The notes under the pieces are model-generated. The model was given only the letters and a program-made list of their open reading frames with translations. It searched no databases and was not told the origin of the DNA. A program made the translations under genes and the position numbers. Below are positions 46,147 through 55,116 of a stretch of 64,000 nucleotides of DNA, in pieces. This DNA comes from Pandoraea anhela (GTDB taxonomy: Bacteria > Pseudomonadota > Gammaproteobacteria > Burkholderiales > Burkholderiaceae): contig NZ_CABPSB010000018.1 of the NCBI RefSeq assembly GCF_902459655.1, positions 1 through 64,000 on the forward strand, given 5' to 3'. Numbering within the stretch: the first letter of the stretch is position 1; the number at the start of each line of letters is the position of its first letter.

Positions 46147-47133
46147 ATGGCTCAAATTCGTATCAAGCGCGGGATCGAGCGCGTGCCGGGCGGGATGATG
46201 ATCGTTCCCTTGCTGATCGGCTCCCTGATCGCCACGTTCCTGCCGGGCATGCCGAAGTTCTTCGGCTCGTTCACGAACGCGCTGTTCACGGGGGCGCTGC
46301 CGATTCTGGCAGTGTTCTACGTTTGCATGGGCGCGAGCATCGACGTGAAGGCCACGCCGTACCTCGTCAAGAAGGGCGGTGCATTGTTCGCAGCCAAGGT
46401 GGGCGCGGCGATTGTCGTCGGTATCGTGCTCGGGCACTTCCTCGGGGAGGCGCCCGTGTCGTCGGGCATGTTCGCGGGCATCTCCACGCTGGCCGTGGTC
46501 GCTGCGATGAACGACACCAACGGCGGCCTGTACATGGCGCTGATGGGCCAGTACGGCCGGTCGGAGGACGTGGGCGCCTATACGATCATGTCGCTCGAAT
46601 CGGGGCCGTTCCTGACGATGGTTACGCTGGGCGTGGCCGGTTTATCGGCGTTTCCGTGGCCGACGCTGGTGGGCAGCATTCTCCCGCTGGCCGTCGGCAT
46701 GCTGCTCGGCAACCTCGATCGCGAGATGCGCGACTTTCTCGGTCGCGCCGTGCCGGTCATGATCCCGTTCTTCGCGCTGGCGCTCGGTGCCGGGCTCGAC
46801 CTGCACAAAGTCTGGCAAGCCGGCCTGCTGGGTATTCTGCTCGGTTTTGCTGTCGTGGTCGTGACGGGGATTCCGCTGTACATCGTCGACCGTGTGACGG
46901 GCGGCACGGGCGTGGCCGGCACGGCTGCCGCCAACACGGCGGGCAACGCTGCCGCCGTTCCCGCGCTGATCGCTGCGGCCAATCCGGTGTATGAGGAAGC
47001 CGCCAAGAGCGCGACGCTGCTCGTGGCCGCCTGCGTGGTCGTGACCGCGATCGTCTCCCCGATCCTGACCGCCGCCGTCGCCAAACGCGCCATGGCGCGC
47101 GGTGCCATGGCAGGCAAGGGAGCCGTGCAGTGA
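46147..47133 (+). CDS. kdgT: 2-keto-3-deoxygluconate permease-family transporter
   Basis: This 328-residue inner-membrane protein of the KdgT family has about ten hydrophobic segments, opening [27 protein letters not shown], with [21 protein letters not shown] and [25 protein letters not shown] as conserved segments. GGGAG precedes the ATG at 46147. KdgT proteins carry 2-keto-3-deoxygluconate in enterobacteria. Beside DUF1537 kinase and PdxA2 genes, as here, they are expected to import D-threonate or a similar acid sugar. Its TGA overlaps the dtnK GTG start by four bases. Confidence 0.9.
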   Translation: MAQIRIKRGIERVPGGMMIVPLLIGSLIATFLPGMPKFFGSFTNALFTGALPILAVFYVCMGASIDVKATPYLVKKGGALFAAKVGAAIVVGIVLGHFLGEAPVSSGMFAGISTLAVVAAMNDTNGGLYMALMGQYGRSEDVGAYTIMSLESGPFLTMVTLGVAGLSAFPWPTLVGSILPLAVGMLLGNLDREMRDFLGRAVPVMIPFFALALGAGLDLHKVWQAGLLGILLGFAVVVVTGIPLYIVDRVTGGTGVAGTAAANTAGNAAAVPALIAAANPVYEEAAKSATLLVAACVVVTAIVSPILTAAVAKRAMARGAMAGKGAVQ

Positions 47134-48401
47134 GTGTGTTGATTGTCGCCGACGATCTGTCCGGCGCAGCCGACTGCGCCATTGGCTTCACCAATGCCGG
47201 ACGACGCAGCGTGGTGTCGCTGGACATCGACGGCTTCAATGCCTCAGCACAGGTCGTAGCAATCGACACGGATACCCGTCGCCTCGCGCCGGCCGATGCC
47301 GCGTCGCGGGCGGTCGCCGCGTGGCAGCGATTGGCGGCCCCGGGGCGTCGTCTGTACAAGAAGGTCGACTCGACGTTACGTGGCAACTGGGTCGCGGAAG
47401 TCGCGGCGCTCCAACCGCTCGCCGGTCTGGCGATCGTCGCGCCTGCGTTTCCGGCGACGGGCCGCACTGTGCGCGATGGTGAAGTGTTCGTACTTGGCGT
47501 GCCGCTGGCCGACACGGATACGTGGCAGCTTGAGCATCAAGGACAGGAAGCGCGGCTCGCGCCAATGCTGGCGGCAGCTGGCATGACCCCGCAAATCGTG
47601 TCGGCAGGCATGCTGCGTGGTGAGCCCGCGCAGGTACAGGCGGCGCTGAACGGTATCGTCGCGCAGGCGCGTGCGCAGGGCGTCACGGCCCTGATCGTCG
47701 ATGCGCAAACGGACGACGATCTGGCGATGCTCGCGAGAGCGAGCGTCTTGCTCACGGACATTTTCTGGGTGGGGTCAGGCGGTCTTGCGCGCGAACTGGC
47801 CGGGTTGCCGGCGTTGTTCGAGCGGCAGGCGGGGGCGGCGCAAACGAACGATGTGTCGACCGTTAGCCGCGCGGCGCTCGGCGCCGGTCGCATTCTGACA
47901 CTGGTCGGCAGTCTGTCCGCCGTCTCGCGCCAGCAATGTGCGCGACTGTGTGAAGACAACGACGTCGTGGAATGGATCGTCCCGCCGGCAGTATTGCGCG
48001 CGGGTGAAGCGCATGCCGAGCGTGCCGGTTGGTGCGAGCGCATCGGCCGGGCGATCGGGCAGGGCACCGACCTGCTGGTGCGTATCGGGCGCGACGACGC
48101 TTTCGATCCCGGCGAAGGTGCACAACTGTCGGCGGCGCTGGCCGCGTTGATCGCGCCGCACTTCTCGCAGTTGTCGGGATTGATCGTGACGGGCGGCGAG
48201 ACGGCGCGGGCGATGTTGCGCGCCGCGAACATCGGCGCGCTCGAACTGCTCTCGGAAGTCGAGCCGGGCGTTGCGGTGGGACGTCCCGCCAACGGCGCGC
48301 CCGTGCATGTCGTCACGAAGGCCGGCGCCTTCGGCGGCGAGGCAGCGCTCCACAGCGCTTATCGTCATTTGCGCGCTACGGCGCACGCTGAGCGTCGGTG
48401 A
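47130..48401 (+). CDS. dtnK: Four-carbon acid sugar kinase (DUF1537), D-threonate kinase type
   Basis: The 423-residue member of the four-carbon acid sugar kinase family has the N-terminal sugar-binding motif [17 protein letters not shown] and [14 protein letters not shown], and the C-terminal nucleotide-binding segment [15 protein letters not shown] followed by [24 protein letters not shown]. Established work on this family links a kinase encoded with pdxA2 to D-threonate 4-phosphorylation. GTG is the start, overlapping the kdgT stop. The exact substrate (D-threonate or D-erythronate-type) is not fixed by sequence. Confidence 0.88.
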   Translation: MSVLIVADDLSGAADCAIGFTNAGRRSVVSLDIDGFNASAQVVAIDTDTRRLAPADAASRAVAAWQRLAAPGRRLYKKVDSTLRGNWVAEVAALQPLAGLAIVAPAFPATGRTVRDGEVFVLGVPLADTDTWQLEHQGQEARLAPMLAAAGMTPQIVSAGMLRGEPAQVQAALNGIVAQARAQGVTALIVDAQTDDDLAMLARASVLLTDIFWVGSGGLARELAGLPALFERQAGAAQTNDVSTVSRAALGAGRILTLVGSLSAVSRQQCARLCEDNDVVEWIVPPAVLRAGEAHAERAGWCERIGRAIGQGTDLLVRIGRDDAFDPGEGAQLSAALAALIAPHFSQLSGLIVTGGETARAMLRAANIGALELLSEVEPGVAVGRPANGAPVHVVTKAGAFGGEAALHSAYRHLRATAHAERR

Positions 48402-48496
48402 TACACACCCGCGTCGGCAAAAGATCTGGATATCGTTCCGGCCATGGCATCGACAGGCCGGACACCCCCAACGAAACGGATAGGAACGCAAACGCC

Positions 48497-49498
48497 ATGA
48501 ACCCTTACCTCCCTGTCATCGGCATCACCATGGGTGATGCGGCTGGGGTCGGCCCCGAAATCATCGTCAAGAGTCTGGCCCACGAGCGCGTGTATGCGCA
48601 GTGCCGCCCGGTCGTGATCGGCGACGCGCGCCGTCTCGAACAGGCGATCGCCATCGTGAACCTGCCGCTGAGCGTTCGCCGTATCGAGACGGTGGGCGAG
48701 GCGACGTTCGCGCGCGGCGTCATCGAGTGCATCGACCTGAACCTGATCCCGGAAGACCTGCCGTTCGGTGAACTGTCGGCCGTGGCGGGCGACGCGGCGT
48801 ATCAGTACATCGCACATGCCGCCAAGCTTGCCGAAGCGGGCGAGATCGACGCCATCTGCACCGCGCCGCTCAACAAAGAGGCGCTGCACGCGGGCGGCCA
48901 CAAGTTCCCGGGCCATACCGAGATGCTTGCGCACCTCACGGGCGTGGACGAGGTATCGATGATGCTCGTCGCGCCGCAGTTGCGCGTGATTCACGTGACG
49001 ACGCACATCGGCATCATCGATGCGATTCGCAAGATCGAGCCGAGGCTGGTGCAACGTACGATCGAGCGCGGTCATGCAACGCTGGTGAAGGCCGGGATCG
49101 CGAACCCGCGTATAGCGGTGTGCGGCATCAACCCGCACGCCGGCGAGAACGGACTGTTCGGCTACGGCGAAGAGGAAGAGAAGATCGTGCCGGCGGTGCA
49201 ATTGCTGCGTGAGCGCGGTTGGGACATCGAGGGTCCGCTGCCGGCCGACACGTTGTTCTTTCGCGCCGGACGCGGCGACTTCGACCTCGTCGTGGCGATG
49301 TACCACGATCAGGGGCACGGTCCGGTGAAGGTGCTGGGCCTCGAAGCCGGCGTGAACGTGACGGTCGGGCTGCAAGTGGTGCGTACGTCGGTCGATCACG
49401 GCACGGCGTTCGATATCGCCGGCAAGGGGATCGCCGACGAAGGCAGTATGCTCGAAGCGCTGCGTCAGGGCGCGGAACTGGCCACACGGCGCGCGTGA
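48497..49498 (+). CDS. pdxA2: PdxA2-type 4-phospho-acid-sugar dehydrogenase
   Basis: The 333-residue NAD- and metal-dependent dehydrogenase is of the PdxA family. It begins LPVIGITMGDAAGVGPEIIVKSL, with APLNKEALHAGGHKFPGHTEMLA and metal-binding His residues in HVTTHIG, NPHAGENG and YHDQGHGPVK. The operon with a DUF1537 kinase points to PdxA2, which oxidises and decarboxylates D-threonate 4-phosphate to dihydroxyacetone phosphate, rather than the vitamin B6 enzyme PdxA. AGGA lies about 13 bases before the ATG, a little far. Confidence 0.88.
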   Translation: MNPYLPVIGITMGDAAGVGPEIIVKSLAHERVYAQCRPVVIGDARRLEQAIAIVNLPLSVRRIETVGEATFARGVIECIDLNLIPEDLPFGELSAVAGDAAYQYIAHAAKLAEAGEIDAICTAPLNKEALHAGGHKFPGHTEMLAHLTGVDEVSMMLVAPQLRVIHVTTHIGIIDAIRKIEPRLVQRTIERGHATLVKAGIANPRIAVCGINPHAGENGLFGYGEEEEKIVPAVQLLRERGWDIEGPLPADTLFFRAGRGDFDLVVAMYHDQGHGPVKVLGLEAGVNVTVGLQVVRTSVDHGTAFDIAGKGIADEGSMLEALRQGAELATRRA

Positions 49499-49590
49499 GG
49501 CTTCATTGCCGCGTATTGTCCCGGTGGGCGCCCGTGGGCCCCGGTCATCCCGTGGCCCCGGCAGATGACAGGGGCGGGCGTCAAGCGTCG

Positions 49591-50739
49591 TTAATCGGCG
49601 GCCGGATCGCCTGTCTGGGCGATATGCCGTAATACCGTGCCCTCGTCCGCATACCAGCGAACGAGACACTCGCGATCATGGCAGTTTTTTTCCCGGTAGC
49701 GCCAGGCCGCCCGCGCTCTTTCCCTAAAGGTGTCCTGATCGGAGACAGCCGCTCTCGCATTCGCGAACAGGGCGGCCAATTCCACGTCGGCGCTTGCCAG
49801 TTGCGGATCGCTGCAAATGATTCGCTCGGCATTGGACTGGGCTTTGGTGCAGTCGAAACTCGCGCGTATCGCATTGCGTGGCGCCGTGCGTGTGGCGGCC
49901 GGGTCCGCAGTTGTCGTCGCGTCGCTCTGCGCCTTGTCCTTGCGTCGGGCCGACGCTTGCGACGTTGCCTCCCTACGCGACGCATTCTCAGCGTCATGTC
50001 TCTTGGAAGCGGCGGCTTGCGTCGGTTTTTGCGCTGCCGACATGGGTGACAGATGCGGCGGACTGCTCACCCAGGCGAAGCCCGCGACGACCAGCGCGAC
50101 GGCGGCGAATCCGGCTGCCTTCAACGGTGGGTTTCCGGCGGTTTCCGGTAGCGACGGTCGCGCTGAAATCTCCACGCTTAACAGCGAGTCGAAGCGTTTA
50201 TTGATATCGGCAACCACTTCCTCGATAAAGCGCTTTCGCTTTAAATACCCTTGAAGCCGAAAGGCGCCGAATGCCAGCGCCAGAATGAGTAATCCGACGC
50301 CGAGCGCCCCCCAATTCATGTACAAACAGATCGCGCCGGCGAGGGCCGTCAGAAAGGGGGCTGTCCATGACGGCGGCGTCGGCCATGCACTCACCGCTTG
50401 AGACAGGCTGGCGGCGGCATCCGCCAACGCGCCCTGAAGTCCAAGGTTGCTCGCGCATTTTTGCTCGATCGAGTAGACAGCGAGCATGGCCTTTTCTTTC
50501 TCCGCAAGCGATAAGGATCGAATATCGCTTGCGAGCATGATCGCCCGGTTCGTCGCATCGAATTCGTTTGCGACGCTTGCGAGAAATCGCTGATGCCCTT
50601 CCAGCGCCGTGGCGTCGGGAAGGTGGTCGTATTGCCGAACGTACACGCCGTGCGACATAAAGTAGCGAATGAGTGCGTCTCCCGTTCGGCTACGGACCTG
50701 CGCTGCGAACTCAAGCGCGGCTTGCTCCCTTTTCGACAT
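49591..50739 (-). CDS. Membrane protein with C-terminal LprI-like (DUF1311) domain
   Basis: In this 382-residue protein, the first 130 residues are helical and charged, without signal peptide. Two close membrane segments follow (about 125-165, FLTALAGAICLYMNWGALGVGLLILALAFGAF), then a short charged region and a third hydrophobic segment (about 205-225). After a Lys/Ala/Ser-rich linker, residues about 295-375 form a lysozyme-inhibitor LprI-type domain with four Cys (FDCTKAQSNAERIICSDPQLA, KNCHDRECLVRWYADEG). The C-terminal domain is probably periplasmic. The N-terminal part is not recognised. No operon partner. Confidence 0.75.
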   Translation of the reverse strand: MSKREQAALEFAAQVRSRTGDALIRYFMSHGVYVRQYDHLPDATALEGHQRFLASVANEFDATNRAIMLASDIRSLSLAEKEKAMLAVYSIEQKCASNLGLQGALADAAASLSQAVSAWPTPPSWTAPFLTALAGAICLYMNWGALGVGLLILALAFGAFRLQGYLKRKRFIEEVVADINKRFDSLLSVEISARPSLPETAGNPPLKAAGFAAVALVVAGFAWVSSPPHLSPMSAAQKPTQAAASKRHDAENASRREATSQASARRKDKAQSDATTTADPAATRTAPRNAIRASFDCTKAQSNAERIICSDPQLASADVELAALFANARAAVSDQDTFRERARAAWRYREKNCHDRECLVRWYADEGTVLRHIAQTGDPAAD

Positions 50740-51111
50740 GCTGATATTTCCCCGATTGCGCCTATCGCCTGAGTTCTTTAGCTTCTCTAAATCTTTTAAG
50801 TGCTTTTGCCGGCGAGGCGACGTTGCGTGCTGTAAAACTTCGTTTATTTAAATAAGAGTGCTATGTATTCATGTTTAAAACGTTGCCGCATGAAGCATAG
50901 CATTTAAATATCGGTTCTACGCACGGGACATGGTTGAATCGGCGCCTTGATCGGACGTCTGCAATACGGCACGTCACCGGACAGACGTGGTCGTGTCCGT
51001 TGAGCGTCCTGGTGGCGATTTCGTCTTGGGACTCGTTGACCAGGGGGATCGGCGTGTCCTTGCCGATGCAGGGCGGTGCGGCCTCACCCGATGTCACCCC
51101 CACCTCTTGTG
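50740..51111. other. Intergenic region, no gene seen
   Basis: This stretch of about 370 bases lies upstream of the LprI-domain gene and downstream of the carboxymuconolactone-decarboxylase-family gene. The first 160 bases are AT-rich and probably hold the promoter of the LprI-domain gene; the rest is high GC with no supported gene or repeat. Confidence 0.5.
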
Positions 51112-51145
51112 ACAAAAGCGCCTGCCGGGCATGCCGGCAGGCGCT
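51112..51145 (-). terminator. Rho-independent terminator
   Basis: A perfect 12-bp stem, AGCGCCTGCCGG (51117-51128) with CCGGCAGGCGCT (51134-51145), has a five-base loop. Read on the minus strand it is followed by TTTT then GTC. It lies 43 bases after the stop of the minus-strand gene 51188-51724. Confidence 0.8.
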
Positions 51146-51187
51146 CTGCACTTTCGCCCGCACGCACGCGCGCGCGGATCGACCTCG

Positions 51188-51724
51188 TCAGTCGGCGCGA
51201 GGGAAGTCCAGCGCCGTATCGTTGATGCGGTTCACCAGATTCGTGAACGTGATGCCCGACATCACCAACGCGATTTCGATGACCTGACGCTCCGTGAAGC
51301 CGGCGTCGCGCACGCGCTGATATTCGTGCGTCTCGATCGAACCGTGGGTCGTGACCAGCGTGCGTACGAAGTGCGCCAGCGCGTCGCGGCGATCGTCGCC
51401 CGACACTGCGCCGGCACGCACCGCGCGCATCGCGTCCGGCGCGAGACCGGCGATCTTGCCGATGATCATGTGCGCGGCCAGGCAGTAATCGCAGCCGCTA
51501 ACCTCGCTGACCACGAGACGGATGGTCTCGATGTCCTGCTTGCTCAGACTGCTCTTGCCGATGACGGCGTCGAGGGCGAGCGCGGTCTCGAGGGCGTCCG
51601 GGGCGTGGGTGCCGATGGCGAGGTACAAGTTGGGCACGCGACCCGTGCCGGCCTTGATTCTGGCGAACAGTTCGGCAGTGTGACCGGTGGCGTCTTGCGG
51701 CGAAACGGTGGAGATACGACTCAC
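51188..51724 (-). CDS. Carboxymuconolactone decarboxylase/AhpD-family protein
   Basis: The 178-residue all-helical protein has the AhpD-like active-site motif SEVSGCDYCLAAH (Cys78, Cys81, His85). Members reduce peroxides through the Cys pair. The N-terminal PNLYLAIGTHAPDALE and the C-terminal EIALVMSGITFTNLVNRINDTALDFP are typical of the stand-alone peroxidase-related group. It is divergent from an AraC regulator across 146 bases and followed by a clear terminator, so it is a single-gene unit, probably induced through that regulator. Confidence 0.9.
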   Translation of the reverse strand: MSRISTVSPQDATGHTAELFARIKAGTGRVPNLYLAIGTHAPDALETALALDAVIGKSSLSKQDIETIRLVVSEVSGCDYCLAAHMIIGKIAGLAPDAMRAVRAGAVSGDDRRDALAHFVRTLVTTHGSIETHEYQRVRDAGFTERQVIEIALVMSGITFTNLVNRINDTALDFPRAD

Positions 51725-51870
51725 GGTTAAGCTCCTTCAGGGTTGAGATACCGCGACAGAGTGGCGACGGCATGGATCCCATCTTAAGGAGAATCGGTGA
51801 TATTTTTAATGCCTGTTTTTCACGGTATGATGCTCAATCGTCTCAAGTATGCCGTATGGACTGAAGCCGT

Positions 51871-52827
51871 ATGAATTTGCTGGATCGTCTGCTGACCTTG
51901 ATTCCCGTGACCGGGCAACTCGACTTTCGTTGTCATTTCGGCGCGCCGTGGCGTATCGACGAGGCGCGCTCGCCGGCCAGCCAGATCATGTGGCACCTGC
52001 TGCTCAGCGGCACGGCCACGGTCGAGCACGACGACGGCCCGCCGCTCGTCATGGCGGCCGGCGATATTGTGATGTTTCCGGCGGGGCATGCGCATTCGCT
52101 GCATGAGGGGGCGGGGCAACCGGCCGATACGCCGCACCTCGAAGCGGGCGCGGGCTTCACCATCGTTCGTCAGGGCAGTGGCGATGCGGCCGACGTGCTG
52201 TGCGGGCGATTCTTCTTGGGCACGGTGCCTGACGGGTTGCTTCGGACATATCTGCCGTCGCGAATGGTTGTGCGTGGCGGGCGCCGGGGAGAGGGCGCCG
52301 AGGGAGCGCCGGCGCCCGGCAGCATGGGCGACCGGCTGGCGCGTCTGATCGCGCTCATGCGCGACGAGACCATGGCGCAGGAGGCGGGATGCGAGTCGCT
52401 CGTCGGTCATCTGTCCGGGGCCCTCTTCGCCATGACATTGCGGGCGGCGGGCGAGGGGGACAATGCGCCGCGTGGGCTGCTGGCGCTCGCTCGCGAGCCG
52501 CGTCTGCAACCGGCGTTGGCTGCCATGTTCGAAGCGCCGGCGCATGCCTGGTCGTTGCCCGATCTGGCGGCGTTGTGCCATATGTCACGCGCTACGTTTT
52601 CGCGTCGCTTCGATGATGCGCTCGGTTGCTCGGCGCACGACTTTCTCACCGAAATCCGCATGACGCTCGCGGGACGCAAGCTCGTGCATACCGCGGCCTC
52701 CGTCGCCGGTATCGGCGAGTCGGTCGGCTATCAGTCCGACGCGGCGTTTCAGCGCGTCTTCAAGAAGGTTGTCGGCGTGACGCCCGCACAGTGGCGCGCG
52801 CAGGCGCGGCGGGCCGAGCCGCGCTGA
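51871..52827 (+). CDS. AraC-family regulator with cupin_6 sensor domain
   Basis: The 318-residue regulator has a cupin sensor (RCHFGAPWRIDEARSPASQIMWHLLLSGTATVEHD, GDIVMFPAGHAHSLHEGAG, LCGRFFLGTVPDGLLRTYLPSRMVV) followed by two helix-turn-helix motifs (WSLPDLAALCHMSRATFSRRFDDALGCSAHDFL, then SVAGIGESVGYQSDAAFQRVFKKVVGVTPAQWR). It is the complete form of the architecture truncated at 42211-42729. It is divergent from the AhpD-like gene, its most likely target. Confidence 0.9.
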   Translation: MNLLDRLLTLIPVTGQLDFRCHFGAPWRIDEARSPASQIMWHLLLSGTATVEHDDGPPLVMAAGDIVMFPAGHAHSLHEGAGQPADTPHLEAGAGFTIVRQGSGDAADVLCGRFFLGTVPDGLLRTYLPSRMVVRGGRRGEGAEGAPAPGSMGDRLARLIALMRDETMAQEAGCESLVGHLSGALFAMTLRAAGEGDNAPRGLLALAREPRLQPALAAMFEAPAHAWSLPDLAALCHMSRATFSRRFDDALGCSAHDFLTEIRMTLAGRKLVHTAASVAGIGESVGYQSDAAFQRVFKKVVGVTPAQWRAQARRAEPR

Positions 52828-52932
52828 ATCCGTTGGCGCACCGACTGGACGACCCGTCGGGTTCCGAATTTTCCGCTGTCGCTATCCATGTCGCTATGGA
52901 TGTCGCTGTCAACACCGTAGTCGATGCTGCAA

Positions 52933-53568
52933 TCAATGCAGCGGTTCCGAAGGCGCTTCGTCCTCGAACGTGCGGAAGCGCCAGCCGAACCACACTGCCA
53001 GCATGCGGATGACGAAGCCGGCAACGAAACCCACGCTCGTCGCGACACCGTTCGGGACACCGAAATGCAGCATGGCGACATACATCGCACCGGCAATACA
53101 CGCCACGCTCGCATACATCTCCCGGCGCAGCACCAGCGGCACCTGCCCGCACAGCAGGTCGCGCAGCATGCCGCCGCCGATCCCCGTCAGCACGCCCGCC
53201 AGCACCACGATGACCGGACTCGTGCTCACGGTCATGCCGATATCGCAACCCAGAATCGTGAAGGCGGCGAGCCCGATGGCGTCGACCGTGATGAACGTCA
53301 TGCGCAGCCGGTGAATGTGGCGCGCCACGATCGAGGCGAGCGTTGCGGCCCCGAGCGTGAGCAACAGGTACTCCGGGTGTGCGATCCAGACGAGCGGGTG
53401 ACGACCGAACAGCACGTCGCGAATCGTGCCACCGCCCAGGGCCGTCACCATGCCGACAAAGGCGAGCCCGAAGCGGTCCATGCCGCGCTGCATCCCCATG
53501 ATGGCCCCCGACATCGCTTCGGTGACGATAGCGATCAGATAAAGGGCGTAGAAGATTTCTGTTTTCAT
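52933..53568 (-). CDS. TRIC-family (UPF0126) cation channel-like membrane protein
   Basis: This 211-residue protein has seven hydrophobic segments in two repeats of three, each repeat bearing the family motif GGGTIRDVLFGRHPLVW and GGGMLRDLLCGQVPLVL. Prokaryotic TRIC proteins form trimeric K+/cation channels. The 105 bases between its stop and the AraC gene hold three short GTCGCTAT-type repeats (about 52876-52905). No partner gene. Confidence 0.9.
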   Translation of the reverse strand: MKTEIFYALYLIAIVTEAMSGAIMGMQRGMDRFGLAFVGMVTALGGGTIRDVLFGRHPLVWIAHPEYLLLTLGAATLASIVARHIHRLRMTFITVDAIGLAAFTILGCDIGMTVSTSPVIVVLAGVLTGIGGGMLRDLLCGQVPLVLRREMYASVACIAGAMYVAMLHFGVPNGVATSVGFVAGFVIRMLAVWFGWRFRTFEDEAPSEPLH

Positions 53569-53901
53569 GATGTCCCTTGCAAAGGCCGGGCGACTATATC
53601 ACTTCGTGCGTTTTTTCCCGGTTTTTCCGGGGGCGCCGGCCCTGCTGCTGCGATTTATACGAGTTTTCCGCGTGCGCACTTGATGCGACACTGCTCGCAA
53701 CGAAACGACACGGATGGGCAGACGCGGCCCCAACGCCGCCCAAACCCCTTAAACTCTCAACCTTTTGTGCGACGGTGCGCAGTGGGTGGCGTCCGGTCGG
53801 CAAAACGACCGGCCAGCCAGTCTTACTGATGCGTTCGCCGGATGCACTGTGGACCTGTAGCGCCTTTTTCGACATGCCTTTTTGATCGCCAATTTCGTTC
53901 C
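53569..53901. other. Intergenic region between divergent TRIC and macA genes
   Basis: These 333 bases should carry two divergent promoters. A short CCCGG/CCGGG hairpin flanked by T runs lies at 53611-53631, but its T run precedes the stem on the plus strand, so it is not a terminator. I see no other structure or gene. Confidence 0.45.
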
Positions 53902-55104
53902 ATGATCCAGTTCATTCGCCGCCGGCCGTATCTGGTCGCCAGCCTCGTTGGGCTTCTCGTTCTCGTGGCGCTCGGTCTGCGCAGTCTCGCGACCCCGAAG
54001 CCGCCGCAGTACATCAGCGCCAAGGTCGAGCGCAGCGATCTCGAGAACACCGTGCTGGCCACGGGCACGCTTCAGGCGTTCCAGCAGGTCGACGTCGGTG
54101 CACAGGTCAGCGGTCAGTTGAAATCGCTCAAGGTCAAGCTCGGCGACAAGGTGACGAAGGGGCAGTGGCTCGCTCAGATCGATCCGGTGCTGGCGCAGAA
54201 CGCGTTGCGGCAGGCCGAGGCCGACGCGCAGAATCTTCAGGCGCAAAAGCGCTCGACGGCGGCGCAGTTGAAGCAGGCCGAGCTGGCGTTCGCGCGGCAG
54301 CGTCAGATGTTGCCCGACGACGCCACGTCGCGTCAGGACTTCGAATCGGCGCAAGCCACACTCGATACCCAGCGCGCCGCACTCGCGGGTCTCGACGCAC
54401 AGATCCGCAAGGCAGGGGTGGCCATCGAGTCGGCCCGCGCGAATGTCGGGTACACGCGCATCGTCGCGCCTATCGATGCCCAGGTGGTTGCCATCGTCAC
54501 GCAGGAGGGCCAGACCGTGATCGCTCAGCAACAGGCGCCGGTGATTCTGAAGCTCGCCGACATGGACACCATCACCGTGAAGGCGCAGGTCTCGGAGGCG
54601 GACGTGATTCGCATTGCCCCGGGCCAGACCGCTTACTTCACGATCCTCGGCGATCCCGACAAGCGCTATTACGGCAAGCTGCGGGCCATCGAACCCGCGC
54701 CGCAGAACTTCCTCGACACGCAGAGTACGCTCGGCGGGGGGGCGACGCGCAACAACACCGCCGTGTTCTACAACGCGCTGTTCGACGTGCCGAACACGGA
54801 TCATCGTCTGCGCATTTCGATGACGGCGCAGGTCAACGTGCTGCTCGGTACCGCCAGGCAGGCGCTGAGTGTGCCGGTGGCGGCGCTGGGCAAGAAGGTC
54901 GGCCCGGATCGCTACGAGGTGCGCGTGCTGGACAAGGACGCCGGGGATGGCCGTGCCGTCACGCGTCAGATCGTGACCGGACTGAACAACAACGTGCGCG
55001 TGGAAGTGCGTGAAGGTCTCACCGCCGACGACCGGGTCGTGATCGGTGAAGCGGGCGACGGCGCACCGGCGCAGACCGAGGCGTCGTCCGGCGCTGCCAA
55101 ATAA
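53902..55104 (+). CDS. macA: MacA-like periplasmic adaptor of a tripartite exporter
   Basis: The 400-residue membrane-fusion protein is anchored by one N-terminal membrane segment (RRPYLVASLVGLLVLVALGLRS). The lipoyl halves are VDVGAQVSGQLKSLKVKLGDKVTKGQWLAQIDP and VGYTRIVAPIDAQVVAIVTQEGQTV, separated by a long coiled-coil hairpin (about 105-190), with beta-barrel and membrane-proximal domains after. This order is that of MacA/PvdR. ATG at 53902 is chosen by the membrane anchor. It should link MacB to the outer-membrane factor encoded downstream; cargo may be a macrolide, lipopeptide or siderophore. Confidence 0.9.
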   Translation: MIQFIRRRPYLVASLVGLLVLVALGLRSLATPKPPQYISAKVERSDLENTVLATGTLQAFQQVDVGAQVSGQLKSLKVKLGDKVTKGQWLAQIDPVLAQNALRQAEADAQNLQAQKRSTAAQLKQAELAFARQRQMLPDDATSRQDFESAQATLDTQRAALAGLDAQIRKAGVAIESARANVGYTRIVAPIDAQVVAIVTQEGQTVIAQQQAPVILKLADMDTITVKAQVSEADVIRIAPGQTAYFTILGDPDKRYYGKLRAIEPAPQNFLDTQSTLGGGATRNNTAVFYNALFDVPNTDHRLRISMTAQVNVLLGTARQALSVPVAALGKKVGPDRYEVRVLDKDAGDGRAVTRQIVTGLNNNVRVEVREGLTADDRVVIGEAGDGAPAQTEASSGAAK

Positions 55105-55116
55105 AGGAAGTCGAGG

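Noticed and set aside
49515-49570. Direct repeat CCCGTGG.CCCCGG after pdxA2
   Set aside because: Two imperfect GC-rich copies only; no T run and no clear hairpin that would make it a terminator.
53611-53631. CCCGG/CCGGG hairpin with T runs as a terminator
   Set aside because: The T6 run precedes the stem on the plus strand and on the minus strand an A run follows; no gene ends there.
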